From the NCBI GenBank assembly GCA_001303225.1, contig LJNI01000052.1, positions 1 through 13,153 of the forward strand: 13,153 nucleotides of DNA, written 5' to 3'. The stretch comes from a candidate division TA06 bacterium DG_78 (GTDB lineage Bacteria > Hydrothermota > Tepidihabitantia > SM23-42). This document shows, one piece after another, positions 1 to 8,740 of the stretch; the stretch's first letter is position 1; the number at the start of each line of letters is the position of its first letter. The notes under the pieces are model-generated. The model saw only the letters and a list, made by a program, of their open reading frames with translations, was not told the DNA's origin and did no database searches. The position numbers were made by a program, and so were the translations under genes.

Positions 1-86
1 ATCGTCTTTTGGTATGGTCATACAGCAAAAAACGAAGGGCGAATAACGAAACGGGCTGCGTAACCGTTTAACGTAACCTCATTATT

Positions 87-1112
87 ATGCGAGCCGCAGT
101 ATACTATAACAATAAAGACATAAGAATAGAGGAACTCCCCAAACCTCGAATTAGTTCCAACGAACTACTGGTTAAAGTTATTTCGAGTGGGATCTGTGGT
201 AGTGATGTGATGGAGTGGTACCGTATCAAGAAGACGCCACGCATATTAGGTCATGAGATTGCCGGAGAAATTACCGAAGTCGGGAAAGATGTCAAACAGT
301 ATACGATTGGAGACAGGGTTTTTGTGTCTCACCACGTTGCCTGTAATGAATGTCGATACTGTCGTGCAGGATATCACACGGTGTGTGATACATTGAGGTC
401 AACTAATTTTGACCCTGGTGGTTTCGCAGAATTCATTCGTGTACCTGAAATAAATGTGCGCTTTGGAACCTTTGTTCTTCCTGATGAGGTATCATTTGAT
501 GAGGGAACATTTGTTGAACCTCTCGGTTGTGTCATAAGGGGACAGCGATTTGCAGGAGTTAAAAAAGATGATGTGGTATTGGTAATTGGTTCTGGTATTT
601 CTGGACTACTGCACATTAAACTCGCGCGGTTACGAGGAGCGCGTAAAGTGGTTGCTACAGATATCAATGACTACCGCCTCAGCGTAGCTCGTAACATGGG
701 GGCAGATGTCGTCATCAATGCAGAGGAAGATGTGCCTACACTCGTAAAGCAAGCTAATCAAGGCTGTCTTCCCAATGTAGTCATTGTCTGCACGGCTGCG
801 CTCAAAGCCTTTGATCAAGCTTTTAAATCTGTAGACCGTGGAGGCACAGTATTATTATTTGCTCCAACTGCACCTGATGTAAAAATACCGCTACCACTCT
901 ATGAGATATATTTTAAAGGTATTAAGATTGTATTTTCTTATGCTGCGGTTACTCAGGATATTACTGAGGCAATTGAGTTATTAAAAACTAAGAAGGTTAC
1001 TGTATTGGATATGGTCACACATCGGTTTGGCCTTACAGATATACAGAAAGGGTTCAATTTAGTTGCACAGGCAGGTAAATCAATAAAGGTCATTATTGAA
1101 CCACAGAAATAA
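87..1112 (+). CDS. Zinc-dependent medium-chain alcohol/polyol dehydrogenase
   Basis: This 341-aa protein is a full-length zinc-containing MDR dehydrogenase, which oxidises an alcohol or polyol with NAD(P)+ in the cytoplasm. The GroES-like half carries catalytic zinc ligands C37, H56-E57 and E144, and a structural zinc site of four cysteines (C86, C89, C92, C100). The Rossmann half has GSGISG at 168-173. D192 at the end of the second strand suggests NAD over NADP. The family includes sorbitol, threonine and sugar-phosphate dehydrogenases; the substrate cannot be chosen from sequence. The ATG at 87 begins MRAAVYY, the usual family N-terminus, but there is no clear Shine-Dalgarno and no convincing promoter in the 86 bases before it, so it may be co-transcribed with an upstream gene outside the window. 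It converges on enolase. Confidence 0.93.
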   Translation: MRAAVYYNNKDIRIEELPKPRISSNELLVKVISSGICGSDVMEWYRIKKTPRILGHEIAGEITEVGKDVKQYTIGDRVFVSHHVACNECRYCRAGYHTVCDTLRSTNFDPGGFAEFIRVPEINVRFGTFVLPDEVSFDEGTFVEPLGCVIRGQRFAGVKKDDVVLVIGSGISGLLHIKLARLRGARKVVATDINDYRLSVARNMGADVVINAEEDVPTLVKQANQGCLPNVVIVCTAALKAFDQAFKSVDRGGTVLLFAPTAPDVKIPLPLYEIYFKGIKIVFSYAAVTQDITEAIELLKTKKVTVLDMVTHRFGLTDIQKGFNLVAQAGKSIKVIIEPQK

Positions 1113-1130
1113 AAATTCTAAATCCGAAGC

Positions 1131-1221
1131 ACTAAATACTAAACAAATCCAAATCTTTAAATTTTAAATATTTTAAATGTTATTTTGTACATTTGGATTT
1201 ATAATTTGTTTAGGATTTAGG
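1131..1221. repeat. AT-rich imperfect inverted repeat between convergent genes
   Basis: The 206-bp gap between the dehydrogenase stop and the enolase stop holds a long imperfect palindrome. The left arm is about 1131-1155 and the right arm about 1189-1221. The arms pair over CTAAAT-n-CTAAACAAA and TCCAAAT, interrupted by a 6-nt insertion in the right arm, and the centre is a run of TTTAAA/AAATATTTT. A second small perfect hairpin (GAAATT/AATTTC, 3-nt loop) follows at 1227-1241. From memory, similar 'ctaaat..aaacaaat' palindromes are scattered between genes in many uncultured thermophile and groundwater genomes, so this may be a decayed copy of such an intergenic repeat. It could also end transcription of both convergent genes. 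No second copy is in the window. Confidence 0.55.
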
Positions 1222-1318
1222 GTTTTGAAATTAGTAATTTCTAATCAGGATAACTGAATTCAGAAAATAAACCACAAACCTTTACCTAATGTAGATTAGT
1301 GTAGATTTTTTATATCTT

Positions 1319-2605
<1,287 letters not shown>

Positions 2606-2631
2606 TTACTCCTCATTTCTGTCTGTGATTT

Positions 2632-2637
2632 ATTATA
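2632..2637 (-). promoter_or_regulatory. Possible -10 element for eno
   Basis: A perfect TATAAT on the minus strand lies 29 nt before the eno ATG. The -35 region upstream is weak (an AT-rich TTAATA-like hexamer at 17-bp spacing), so this is a tentative promoter. Confidence 0.35.
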
Positions 2638-2689
2638 CGGATAATCATCCTCATTATTAATTACCTACTAATTACAAACCAAAAAATAC

Positions 2690-4264
2690 CTATGGCTGAT
2701 AGCGTAATGGACAAGTTAAACAGCGTGAAGCTTCCTTTTGTAATTCCTCCTTTGATGCCCGAAGTTCAACTTCTTTAAAATCGTGTTTTCTTTCTTCAAT
2801 ATCACGGTGGGGAATACTCATTCTGTTCCTGTCTGTAATAGGTAGAAGTTGCACCTCAGGTTGATACGTCTTTTTTAATAGTTGCGCAATGAATGTTGGC
2901 ATGCATCTGAGATGTAAATCAATACGCTTAGCAATATTCGTTCCATGACCCACAGCGTGGGCAACTGTTGCACTACCAAGGACAGCATCACCACCTGCAA
3001 AGATTTTGGGATGTGATGTTTTTCCATTCTTTGTTATAATATGCCCAAACTTTCCTAATTTTACATGGTCTTTTAAAAAATTCGTGTCAGGATCTTGTCC
3101 AATGGCCATAACGATATTATCCAACCTAACATCGAATTCGCTTTCCTCAATAAGTCTTATTGGACCGTCTCTGCCATTTGGGCATTCGGTTTTTATCATA
3201 GTGACACTATTTTTTTCTATTTTTACTAGTGCCGTCAGTGGAATGATTTCTACACCTTCTTCCTGAGCTTCTTTAAGATTTTCAGATTCAGCAGGCATGT
3301 CCTCAATATTTCTTCTATAGTAAATTTTAACTTGTTCATGTCCTTCTCGTACTAAACTGCGCGCAATATCAATTGCCGTATTACCACCGCCAATAACACC
3401 AACTTTACCTAAATGATATAATTCACCTTTCTTTATACGTCTGAGCACATCAAAACCATCCAAGGTATGTTCTTCACCAGGAATGCCGAGTTTTATAGGT
3501 TTCCATACACCGATTGCAATAAAAATGGCATCATAGTTCTCAAACAGTTCATCTATTGATATATCTTTGCCTATTTCGACGCCACACTTCAGTTCAAACC
3601 CCGTACTCTGCAGAACTTCGATTTCATTATCGAGTACTTCTTGTGGATGTCGAAATTCTGGTATCAGAATACCAAGAACTCCCCCCGGTTTTTCTTCCTT
3701 TTCATAAACAACGACCTTATATCCCCTATGGCTCAGGTAATATGCGGCACTCAATCCACACGGGCCCGATCCTACAACTGCAATTTTTTCCTTCTTCGGT
3801 TTATGCTTATCGTCTGGTATCTCAGTTCTTACGCTAGCTCTCACATATCGTATTGCAACAGGCGCATCAATGCCCTTCCTTGTGCAGTGACATTCACAGG
3901 GGGCAAGACAAATTCTTCCGAGCGTGTTGAAAAAAGGAATAAAAGGATATTTTTGGTCACTATCTGTAGCAATAAAATTTATATAAGCCCAGGGGACAAT
4001 GCCAGCAGGACATGCCTTTTCACAAGGGGATTTTTCATAGCTGATTCCTTTATACGCATCGTAAATATTGAACAGCCAGACCAAGATCCATGCTGTAAGG
4101 AGCCCCCAGAATGCAGCGTTGATTCCTGTCCAGAGGATAATCATCAGAACGATCGAACCATAAAAGATTATGGCTAACGATATTCCGGTCCAGAATCGAC
4201 CTGAATATATTTGTCCACCACCAACGAGAAATGCCGAGATAAGTGCTTCTTTAGCGCGGGCCAT
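2690..4264 (-). CDS. Membrane-anchored GltD-like FAD/NAD(P)H Fe-S oxidoreductase
   Basis: This 524-aa protein joins a membrane anchor to a glutamate-synthase-small-subunit-like flavoprotein. Residues 1-70 form two or three hydrophobic helices with a GGGQIYSG stretch. Next come the two N-terminal Fe-S cysteine clusters of the GltD/AegA/dihydropyrimidine-dehydrogenase family: C81/C85 (CEKACPAG) and C119, C123, C125, C127. An FAD dinucleotide fold follows with GSGPCG at 165-170, then a second NAD(P)H fold with GGGNTA at 292-297, and the FAD-closing GGDA at 424-427. A C-terminal CLTC (515-518) is extra. GltD proteins are normally soluble, so the anchor is unusual. The start overlaps the end of the polyferredoxin gene by 14 nt, implying translational coupling. 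It probably feeds NAD(P)H electrons into that membrane ferredoxin (inference); the partner is unproven. Confidence 0.88.
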   Translation of the reverse strand: MARAKEALISAFLVGGGQIYSGRFWTGISLAIIFYGSIVLMIILWTGINAAFWGLLTAWILVWLFNIYDAYKGISYEKSPCEKACPAGIVPWAYINFIATDSDQKYPFIPFFNTLGRICLAPCECHCTRKGIDAPVAIRYVRASVRTEIPDDKHKPKKEKIAVVGSGPCGLSAAYYLSHRGYKVVVYEKEEKPGGVLGILIPEFRHPQEVLDNEIEVLQSTGFELKCGVEIGKDISIDELFENYDAIFIAIGVWKPIKLGIPGEEHTLDGFDVLRRIKKGELYHLGKVGVIGGGNTAIDIARSLVREGHEQVKIYYRRNIEDMPAESENLKEAQEEGVEIIPLTALVKIEKNSVTMIKTECPNGRDGPIRLIEESEFDVRLDNIVMAIGQDPDTNFLKDHVKLGKFGHIITKNGKTSHPKIFAGGDAVLGSATVAHAVGHGTNIAKRIDLHLRCMPTFIAQLLKKTYQPEVQLLPITDRNRMSIPHRDIEERKHDFKEVELRASKEELQKEASRCLTCPLRYQP

Positions 4265-5045
4265 GATTGATTGCTTTTGTTGGACAGATTTTTACACAAT
4301 CGAGACATCGTATACAATCGATATTTTTTGGTGAACGCCATATCGGAACGTGCATAGGGCACACCATCTGGCACGATTCACATTCAATACATTTTTCCTT
4401 ATCGATTTTCATCTGGAGGAGACTAAAATTGTTGAATACAGAATAAATTGCACCAATCGGGCAAAACGTGCGACAGAAAAATCGTTTGATTGATAAAGAA
4501 AGCAGTAATACTACGATTAATATAGCGATCTTCATATAGAAATGCCAGCCTATTAATGCTTTTAGATCACCACTTGAATCAGCAAGCACTAAGGGAATTC
4601 CTGCGATCAATGCGCCATCAGGGCAGAGTTTACAGAACCATGGTTCAGTAGTTACATAAGCAATAATACCGGCAACTCCGATGAGCACACCATATTTGAT
4701 ATAGGAACACCACTGTGGCAGAATCATTTTTACGGATTTTGCTTTGTATAGTAAATCCTGTAAAAAACCGAATGGACATAACCAACCGCATGACATTCTT
4801 CCGATGATAATCCCGATTGCACCGAAGAATCCTGCAATATAAAAGGGGATAAGTTTGAGACCGATGAAGTGTTGAAGCGCACCCATTGGACATGAGGTTA
4901 CTGCGAGAGGACACCCCCAGCAATTGAGGATTGGCGTGCAATACCGCTTTAATATACCCTGGTAAATTCCACCGCTAAACAACGCAGGAATGTATGAGTT
5001 TTGAATAATTGTGGCAATAATCTGAACAATGCGTTTCAAACTCAT
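4251..5045 (-). CDS. Membrane polyferredoxin (NapH/CcoG-like 4Fe-4S protein)
   Basis: This 264-aa integral membrane protein has four or five hydrophobic segments. They carry cysteine clusters typical of the NapH/PceC/YccM-type Fer4_5 fold: C36/C42/C45/C52, CGWLCP at 86-91, CKLCP at 138-142 and CRTFCP at 191-196. The C-terminal soluble part is a two-cluster ferredoxin: C219-x2-C222-x2-C225-x3-C229 and C244-x2-C247-x2-C250-x3-C254. Such proteins pass electrons between the membrane or cytoplasm and periplasmic acceptors. Its ATG overlaps the preceding gene's TGA (ATGA) and its end overlaps the flavoprotein start, so the three are translated as a unit. The context suggests that it relays electrons from the GltD-like protein to the periplasmic side. 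Confidence 0.9.
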   Translation of the reverse strand: MSLKRIVQIIATIIQNSYIPALFSGGIYQGILKRYCTPILNCWGCPLAVTSCPMGALQHFIGLKLIPFYIAGFFGAIGIIIGRMSCGWLCPFGFLQDLLYKAKSVKMILPQWCSYIKYGVLIGVAGIIAYVTTEPWFCKLCPDGALIAGIPLVLADSSGDLKALIGWHFYMKIAILIVVLLLSLSIKRFFCRTFCPIGAIYSVFNNFSLLQMKIDKEKCIECESCQMVCPMHVPIWRSPKNIDCIRCLDCVKICPTKAINHGPR

Positions 5046-5344
5046 TCAATACCCATACAGGAAAGACATATAATTGAACCGACAGTTTCGGTTTCGACAA
5101 AGTCGCCGAGCATACCGCCGTAGATAATTCCAGCGATAAAAACAGCTGTTATGACAAAAATCAACAACATCCTTACAATAGCAATTCTTCTGGCAAATCT
5201 GTACAAGAAATAGATAGCAGTGCCTATGCTGGCAAGATAAAGCACTAACCGGAGGATTGGAATTCTATCAAGAACCCTAAAAATAAAGAAGTATAAAAGA
5301 ACCAAAACTACGGCTATTCCTACAAGGTTTTCAATTTTTTTCAT
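5042..5344 (-). CDS. Small three-helix membrane protein with C-terminal CxxC
   Basis: This 100-aa protein is not one I can name. It has three predicted membrane helices (about 7-24, 31-48, 56-78). Positive charges K2/K3 and the RFARR loop at 49-53 place the N-terminus and that loop in the cytoplasm. The C-terminal tail would then lie in the periplasm. That tail ends in C93-L-S-C96, a possible redox dithiol or metal site four residues from the end. The AAGGAG Shine-Dalgarno at 5350-5355 is well placed. The TGA stop overlaps the next gene's ATG, so this UGA is a genuine terminator. Its position between the TlpA/DUF6029 genes and the polyferredoxin suggests a relay or anchor in the same electron path. 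Confidence 0.78.
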   Translation of the reverse strand: MKKIENLVGIAVVLVLLYFFIFRVLDRIPILRLVLYLASIGTAIYFLYRFARRIAIVRMLLIFVITAVFIAGIIYGGMLGDFVETETVGSIICLSCMGIE

Positions 5345-5400
5345 TTTGACTCCTTACCTGTATCTCTGTAATCTATATATGTTATCACCGTAATCATTCT

Positions 5401-6906
5401 TCAGAATATGCTGGTGAGTACTGCCTTAACACCCCTAAGTGGTTCTTCGAAACGACATACGCCGCCCGAACAGATTAACCCACCCTTTTCCGCACCAACC
5501 CTAATTCTTAAATTATGACGGTGTGTTAAATCGAGACTTAACTCAGCCAGCGGCCAAGCTGTTTCATCGCCATACTTTTCGACCAGCCATTCTGGTATAC
5601 GGTTACGGCGTTCATAGCGTAAAGTAAACACAAACAGTTCAGGTTTTCCTATTGAAAAAAATGCTGCATGGTCGTAATAATCACTTGTATCGCTCGAAAT
5701 AAAATTATGTTCATACCCTGTTTCAATAAAGAATGAGCCAAAATTGTATGTTAACTCAATGTTTGGTTTGGTCTCAATCTTCTTTTCAATTGGCAGTTCA
5801 ATTCCCTGTTTTAAGACCCGTTCCACACCGCCATTGATTTCTAAATCATAAGTTGTGTATATGGTCATTTTGGCTACGTGCTCGAGCACACCGTCCATGT
5901 TGTCGCTGATAGTGGCAATTTCTTTAAATTTATTCACTGTTTCGTCGTGCGTTGATATTTTATTGTGGTCGAGTTCGAGTGTTAAGAAGTCAAGTGGCGA
6001 GACGATGAACGATACTCCATAGCCAACTTCATCAAGCCCGCGATTCACTGAGATACCTGATTTTATGGGTGTCGGAGGTTCATTATAACGGTAACCAGGG
6101 TTACCAAATCCAATATCATTATAATCCATAAATTGACATGAAATACCCAATCCTGGAGTTGCGAAACTCGTAGTAAAGAGTATTCCATCGCCTCGCACTC
6201 TTCCACCAATTACATCATCACTTCCCCATTGTCGGGCATATTCAAAATATGCGTCAAATGGTCCAATTGTGAAATCAATGTCACCTCCGAATAATTCAGT
6301 AAAAGCCTTTGGGGTCAAGTCAGTGGTTTGATTTATTCTTACATATCGGCTACCCAAAGTTGTTTTGGGTATCAATTTAGTGTTGAAATTTATACCTCTA
6401 ATTTGATCAGAGGTGTGCTCCTCATTCTTTATTTTATATTTGTTTTCTTCAAAAAATATGCATCTCGGCTCACCTGATAGAAGTGTTAATTGACTTCCGA
6501 GATATTTGAAGTCAACTTTCACACCGTAGAGTGAATTATCAATACGAAAATCTTCATCAAGGAATGCATTCAAAGCAAGCCCCCGACCAAATGTTGTATA
6601 ATAAGTGCCATAAAGGATATTTACTGCATCTTTGCTATAAATTGCTGCATAATCAAGATAATTAAGTTTTTCCTGTACTGATAATGATGGACTCCAGAGA
6701 AAAAGAACACCTTTCAGCGTTATATCACCATAATTTACTGAAAGTTTTAATTTATCTTCGAGATGTTCTTTATAGTTTGAGGTATCTAACTCTTTATCAA
6801 CAAATACCCAGTACTCAGCATGGTTTGAACCACTGATTCTTATATCTGCTGCCGCGATAAAAAAGAGAGGAATTATTAACAGGAGTGGACTATTCTTCAG
6901 ATTCAT
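5401..6906 (-). CDS. DUF6029-like outer-membrane beta-barrel protein
   Basis: This 501-aa protein has a signal peptide (hydrophobic stretch up to about A19). The rest is a repetitive alternation of beta-strands rich in aromatic residues, ending in phenylalanine (LTSIF) as outer-membrane barrels do. Near the end it has GLICSGGVCR, the two-cysteine C-x4-C motif that I associate with DUF6029 proteins of T9SS-bearing bacteria. I chose the ATG at 6906 over a TTG six bases upstream. It overlaps the end of the TlpA-like gene by 17 nt, so the two are co-translated. The function of DUF6029 is unknown. Co-transcription with a thioredoxin and electron-transfer genes suggests a redox or disulphide role at the cell surface. 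The TGA stop is taken as real because the next in-frame codons do not look like protein. Confidence 0.75.
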   Translation of the reverse strand: MNLKNSPLLLIIPLFFIAAADIRISGSNHAEYWVFVDKELDTSNYKEHLEDKLKLSVNYGDITLKGVLFLWSPSLSVQEKLNYLDYAAIYSKDAVNILYGTYYTTFGRGLALNAFLDEDFRIDNSLYGVKVDFKYLGSQLTLLSGEPRCIFFEENKYKIKNEEHTSDQIRGINFNTKLIPKTTLGSRYVRINQTTDLTPKAFTELFGGDIDFTIGPFDAYFEYARQWGSDDVIGGRVRGDGILFTTSFATPGLGISCQFMDYNDIGFGNPGYRYNEPPTPIKSGISVNRGLDEVGYGVSFIVSPLDFLTLELDHNKISTHDETVNKFKEIATISDNMDGVLEHVAKMTIYTTYDLEINGGVERVLKQGIELPIEKKIETKPNIELTYNFGSFFIETGYEHNFISSDTSDYYDHAAFFSIGKPELFVFTLRYERRNRIPEWLVEKYGDETAWPLAELSLDLTHRHNLRIRVGAEKGGLICSGGVCRFEEPLRGVKAVLTSIF

Positions 6907-7402
6907 GTCCAAATTCTTTCATAACCAACTCGTATAATTTATTAACGATTATCTCTTCATCACCAGGTTTATAGCCTTGATGAATAAAGATGATGTTTTT
7001 ATTTTGCTCAATAATAAAACTGGTTGGCATTGTTCGTACATTATACAGGTCACGCATCATATTTTCGGGGTCGAGCAGTACAGTATACTGCCATTTTTTA
7101 CTTCGCGCAAATGGTTTAACCTGAGGAACAGACCGCATTTTGTCTTCGCTAATCGCAAGGAAATTGACACCGATTGAATCGAGTTCGTCATAATACGGTC
7201 TTATTGCGTCCAATTCCTTAATACACATGGTACACCACAACGCCCAGAAACTGATAAAAACAGGGCCTGTTTCGAGCAAAGAGTCGAGATACACTGTATT
7301 ACCATCGATATCTATTAGATTGAAATCAGGGGCAACATTGAAATCTATTTCCTGAGCACTGAGGTAAAGTATAAGAATAGGTATTAAAAGTAGTTTTTTC
7401 AC
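6890..7402 (-). CDS. TlpA/ResA-like exported thioredoxin-family protein
   Basis: This 170-aa protein has a signal peptide (residues 1 to about 16) followed by a redoxin/TlpA thioredoxin fold. Visible are the WALWCTMC active site with C57 and C60, and the cis-proline loop MPTSF with P126. It would act in the periplasm as a thiol-disulphide oxidoreductase. The start is GTG at 7402, preceded by AAAGGAG with a 5-nt gap. It is the first gene of the operon running to the flavoprotein, with a strong promoter just upstream. Here the active site is all cysteine, unlike the selenocysteine-containing thioredoxin-like protein encoded near 12 kb. It may reduce that protein or other exported partners (inference). 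Confidence 0.9.
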   Translation of the reverse strand: MKKLLLIPILILYLSAQEIDFNVAPDFNLIDIDGNTVYLDSLLETGPVFISFWALWCTMCIKELDAIRPYYDELDSIGVNFLAISEDKMRSVPQVKPFARSKKWQYTVLLDPENMMRDLYNVRTMPTSFIIEQNKNIIFIHQGYKPGDEEIIVNKLYELVMKEFGHESEE

Positions 7403-7449
7403 TATTGCTCCTTTGGTCTTTGCTTTAATGTTTTAACTATATGTTACTC

Positions 7450-7477
7450 ATTATATAAAAAAATCCAGTATTGTCAA
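7450..7477 (-). promoter_or_regulatory. Sigma70-type promoter of the TlpA/DUF6029 operon
   Basis: TTGACA (7472-7477), 16-bp spacer, TATAAT (7450-7455) on the minus strand. The expected start point is about 40 nt upstream of the GTG of the TlpA-like gene. Confidence 0.8.
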
Positions 7478-7482
7478 TAAAA

Positions 7483-7514
7483 TGAGAGGAGGTGTTGAAA
7501 TCCACCCCCTCTCA
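7483..7514 (-). terminator. Rho-independent terminator after gene A
   Basis: On the minus strand an 11-12 bp stem (arms 7484-7494 and 7503-7513, one mismatch) with an 8-nt loop lies 29 nt after the gene A stop. It is followed by TTTTATT. That T-tract runs straight into the -35 box of the next operon's promoter, so termination and re-initiation are tightly packed. Confidence 0.75.
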
Positions 7515-7542
7515 CTGGTAGTAAATTATGCTTTTGGTACTG

Positions 7543-8460
7543 TTACCTTACAACCACCTTACCTGTTGTATTAAAAACATCGCTTTCAAATCGGTACAGA
7601 TAGATGCCAGCATCGACAGATATGCCGTTGTCGTCTTTCCTATCCCACTTCACAGATTCCGGATTTCCATATGATAGTCCCTTCAAGGTTCTTACATGAC
7701 GGCCAAGTACGTCAAAGAGAGTAATCTGATATTTCATGACACCGGGTACTTGGAACATGAAATAGGTTGCTTTAGTGCATGGATTAGGTGCTACACTTAT
7801 GCTTGAGAATGTTATTTTTTCTTTCGTATCTTCGTGGATGCCAGTAAAGTCAAGAACAATGTCATCGGCGTAAACCCACGCCGAAGTAATTGAACCTCAA
7901 CCACTGCACCATTTTGACGTGTCAAATAGGGCAATTTGGAGTTTGCTTACCTCGAGTGGATTAACTCCAGAGAGGTTTGTTAATTCGTCGGTGATGTTGA
8001 AAGAGTAGTTATTCCAGTTATCATCAGCAGCAATGATTAAATGAAGAGTAGGAGAATCAGTCCAGGGACAGTCAGCATCACTGAAGTAGCATATTCGCGT
8101 CTCACCCAATATAGTGTTTGATGCATTCATATAGGAAACGATGACTGCAGCGCCAGCCCAATCACCAGTGGTGTTGTCATATGCATGCAGTTTTGCATTA
8201 CAGCTAAAATTTATATCAGTACTTGGAAGGGCAACTAGTTGGTGTAGAGAGGCAAAACCATTGCTCGATGATTTTAAGACGAGAGCTTCATAATTTTGAT
8301 CACCGTCATAGTACGTTGCTCGGTCAATTATAAAAGGAATGCCGAGTGTGGTTTGTTGCCAACCAACATCGAGCTCTTGTTCAAAATCGCCATTTGTCAA
8401 AAGATTATCAGCAAGTACGATACTTACAAGGGTTACCATCACAATGAGGTATTTTTTCAT
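7543..8460 (-). CDS. Gene A: exported selenoprotein with CxxU and T9SS sorting domain
   Basis: This 305-aa product is read through one in-frame UGA (7897-7899, residue 188). A signal peptide (MKKYLIVMVTLVSIVLA) leads into a beta-rich carbohydrate-binding-like domain (NLLTNGDFE..., ending at AWVYADDIVLD). After that comes a por/T9SS type A C-terminal sorting domain (APNP... GIYLYRF... GKVVVR). The UGA lies inside the first domain, in W-C185-S-G-UGA-G-S. Selenocysteine there gives a C-x-x-U redox motif, and the strand after it completes the domain. The frame is unbroken on both sides, and a bacterial SECIS-like hairpin follows the UGA by 12 nt. The ATG at 8460 has AGGAGG at 8465-8470. The gene lies directly downstream of selA but has its own promoter. 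The function is unknown. The alternative, a nonsense mutation, is less likely given two further cases nearby. Confidence 0.82.
7865..7884 (-). promoter_or_regulatory. bSECIS-like element of gene A
   Basis: Downstream of the UGA at 7899-7897, the mRNA can fold a perfect 7-bp stem (UCGGCGU with ACGCCGA) with a GGGUUU apical loop. There are 19 nt between the UGA and the loop, and the loop starts with G. This matches the known bacterial rule of roughly 16-37 nt and a G in the first two loop positions. Confidence 0.75.
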
Positions 8461-8517
8461 GAAACCTCCTAAGCGTTTTATTATAGCCACATTTCTGTTT
8501 ACAACCATTTACATATA

Positions 8518-8545
8518 ATTATATATATAATTCTTATTTTGTCAA
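8518..8545 (-). promoter_or_regulatory. Sigma70-type promoter of gene A
   Basis: TTGACA (8540-8545), 16-bp spacer, TATAAT (8518-8523) on the minus strand, giving a leader of about 50 nt before the ATG at 8460. A perfect 8-bp palindrome lies 13 bp upstream of the -35. Confidence 0.8.
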
Positions 8546-8558
8546 GGTCTCTGTGTAG

Positions 8559-8580
8559 GATTTCTGAAAAAACAGAAATC
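8559..8580. repeat. Perfect 8-bp inverted repeat upstream of the gene A promoter
   Basis: GATTTCTG, six A, CAGAAATC. It lies just upstream of the gene A -35 box and 161 nt past the selA stop. No T-run follows on either strand, so it is a poor terminator. A protein-binding operator for gene A or an RNA hairpin is possible. The rest of the 280-bp gap between selA and gene A holds only a weak 59-codon plus-strand open frame (8539-8718) with no ribosome binding site. Confidence 0.45.
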
Positions 8581-8740
8581 TGTGATTATCCACCAAGCTG
8601 TGTGGCGGAATTTCAGTATGATTACGATGATGATAAGTGCCGAATTTTCGTTATAATCCATAATCAAGAGCGCGAGGAAATACTTTTTCTGGGTTCTCTG
8701 TTTACTCTATATAAATAGGTGTGTTTCAATGGGTGTAGAT

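Noticed and set aside
1..63. Possible 3' end of an upstream plus-strand gene (20 codons ending TAA at 61-63)
   Set aside because: Two other frames are also open for 14 or more codons here, and nothing recognisable can be seen in so short a piece. It may be real but cannot be supported.
8581..8740. tRNA(Sec) gene (selC) near selA
   Set aside because: I searched the gaps around selA for an acceptor stem, a long variable arm and a T-loop GGTTC-type motif, and found none.
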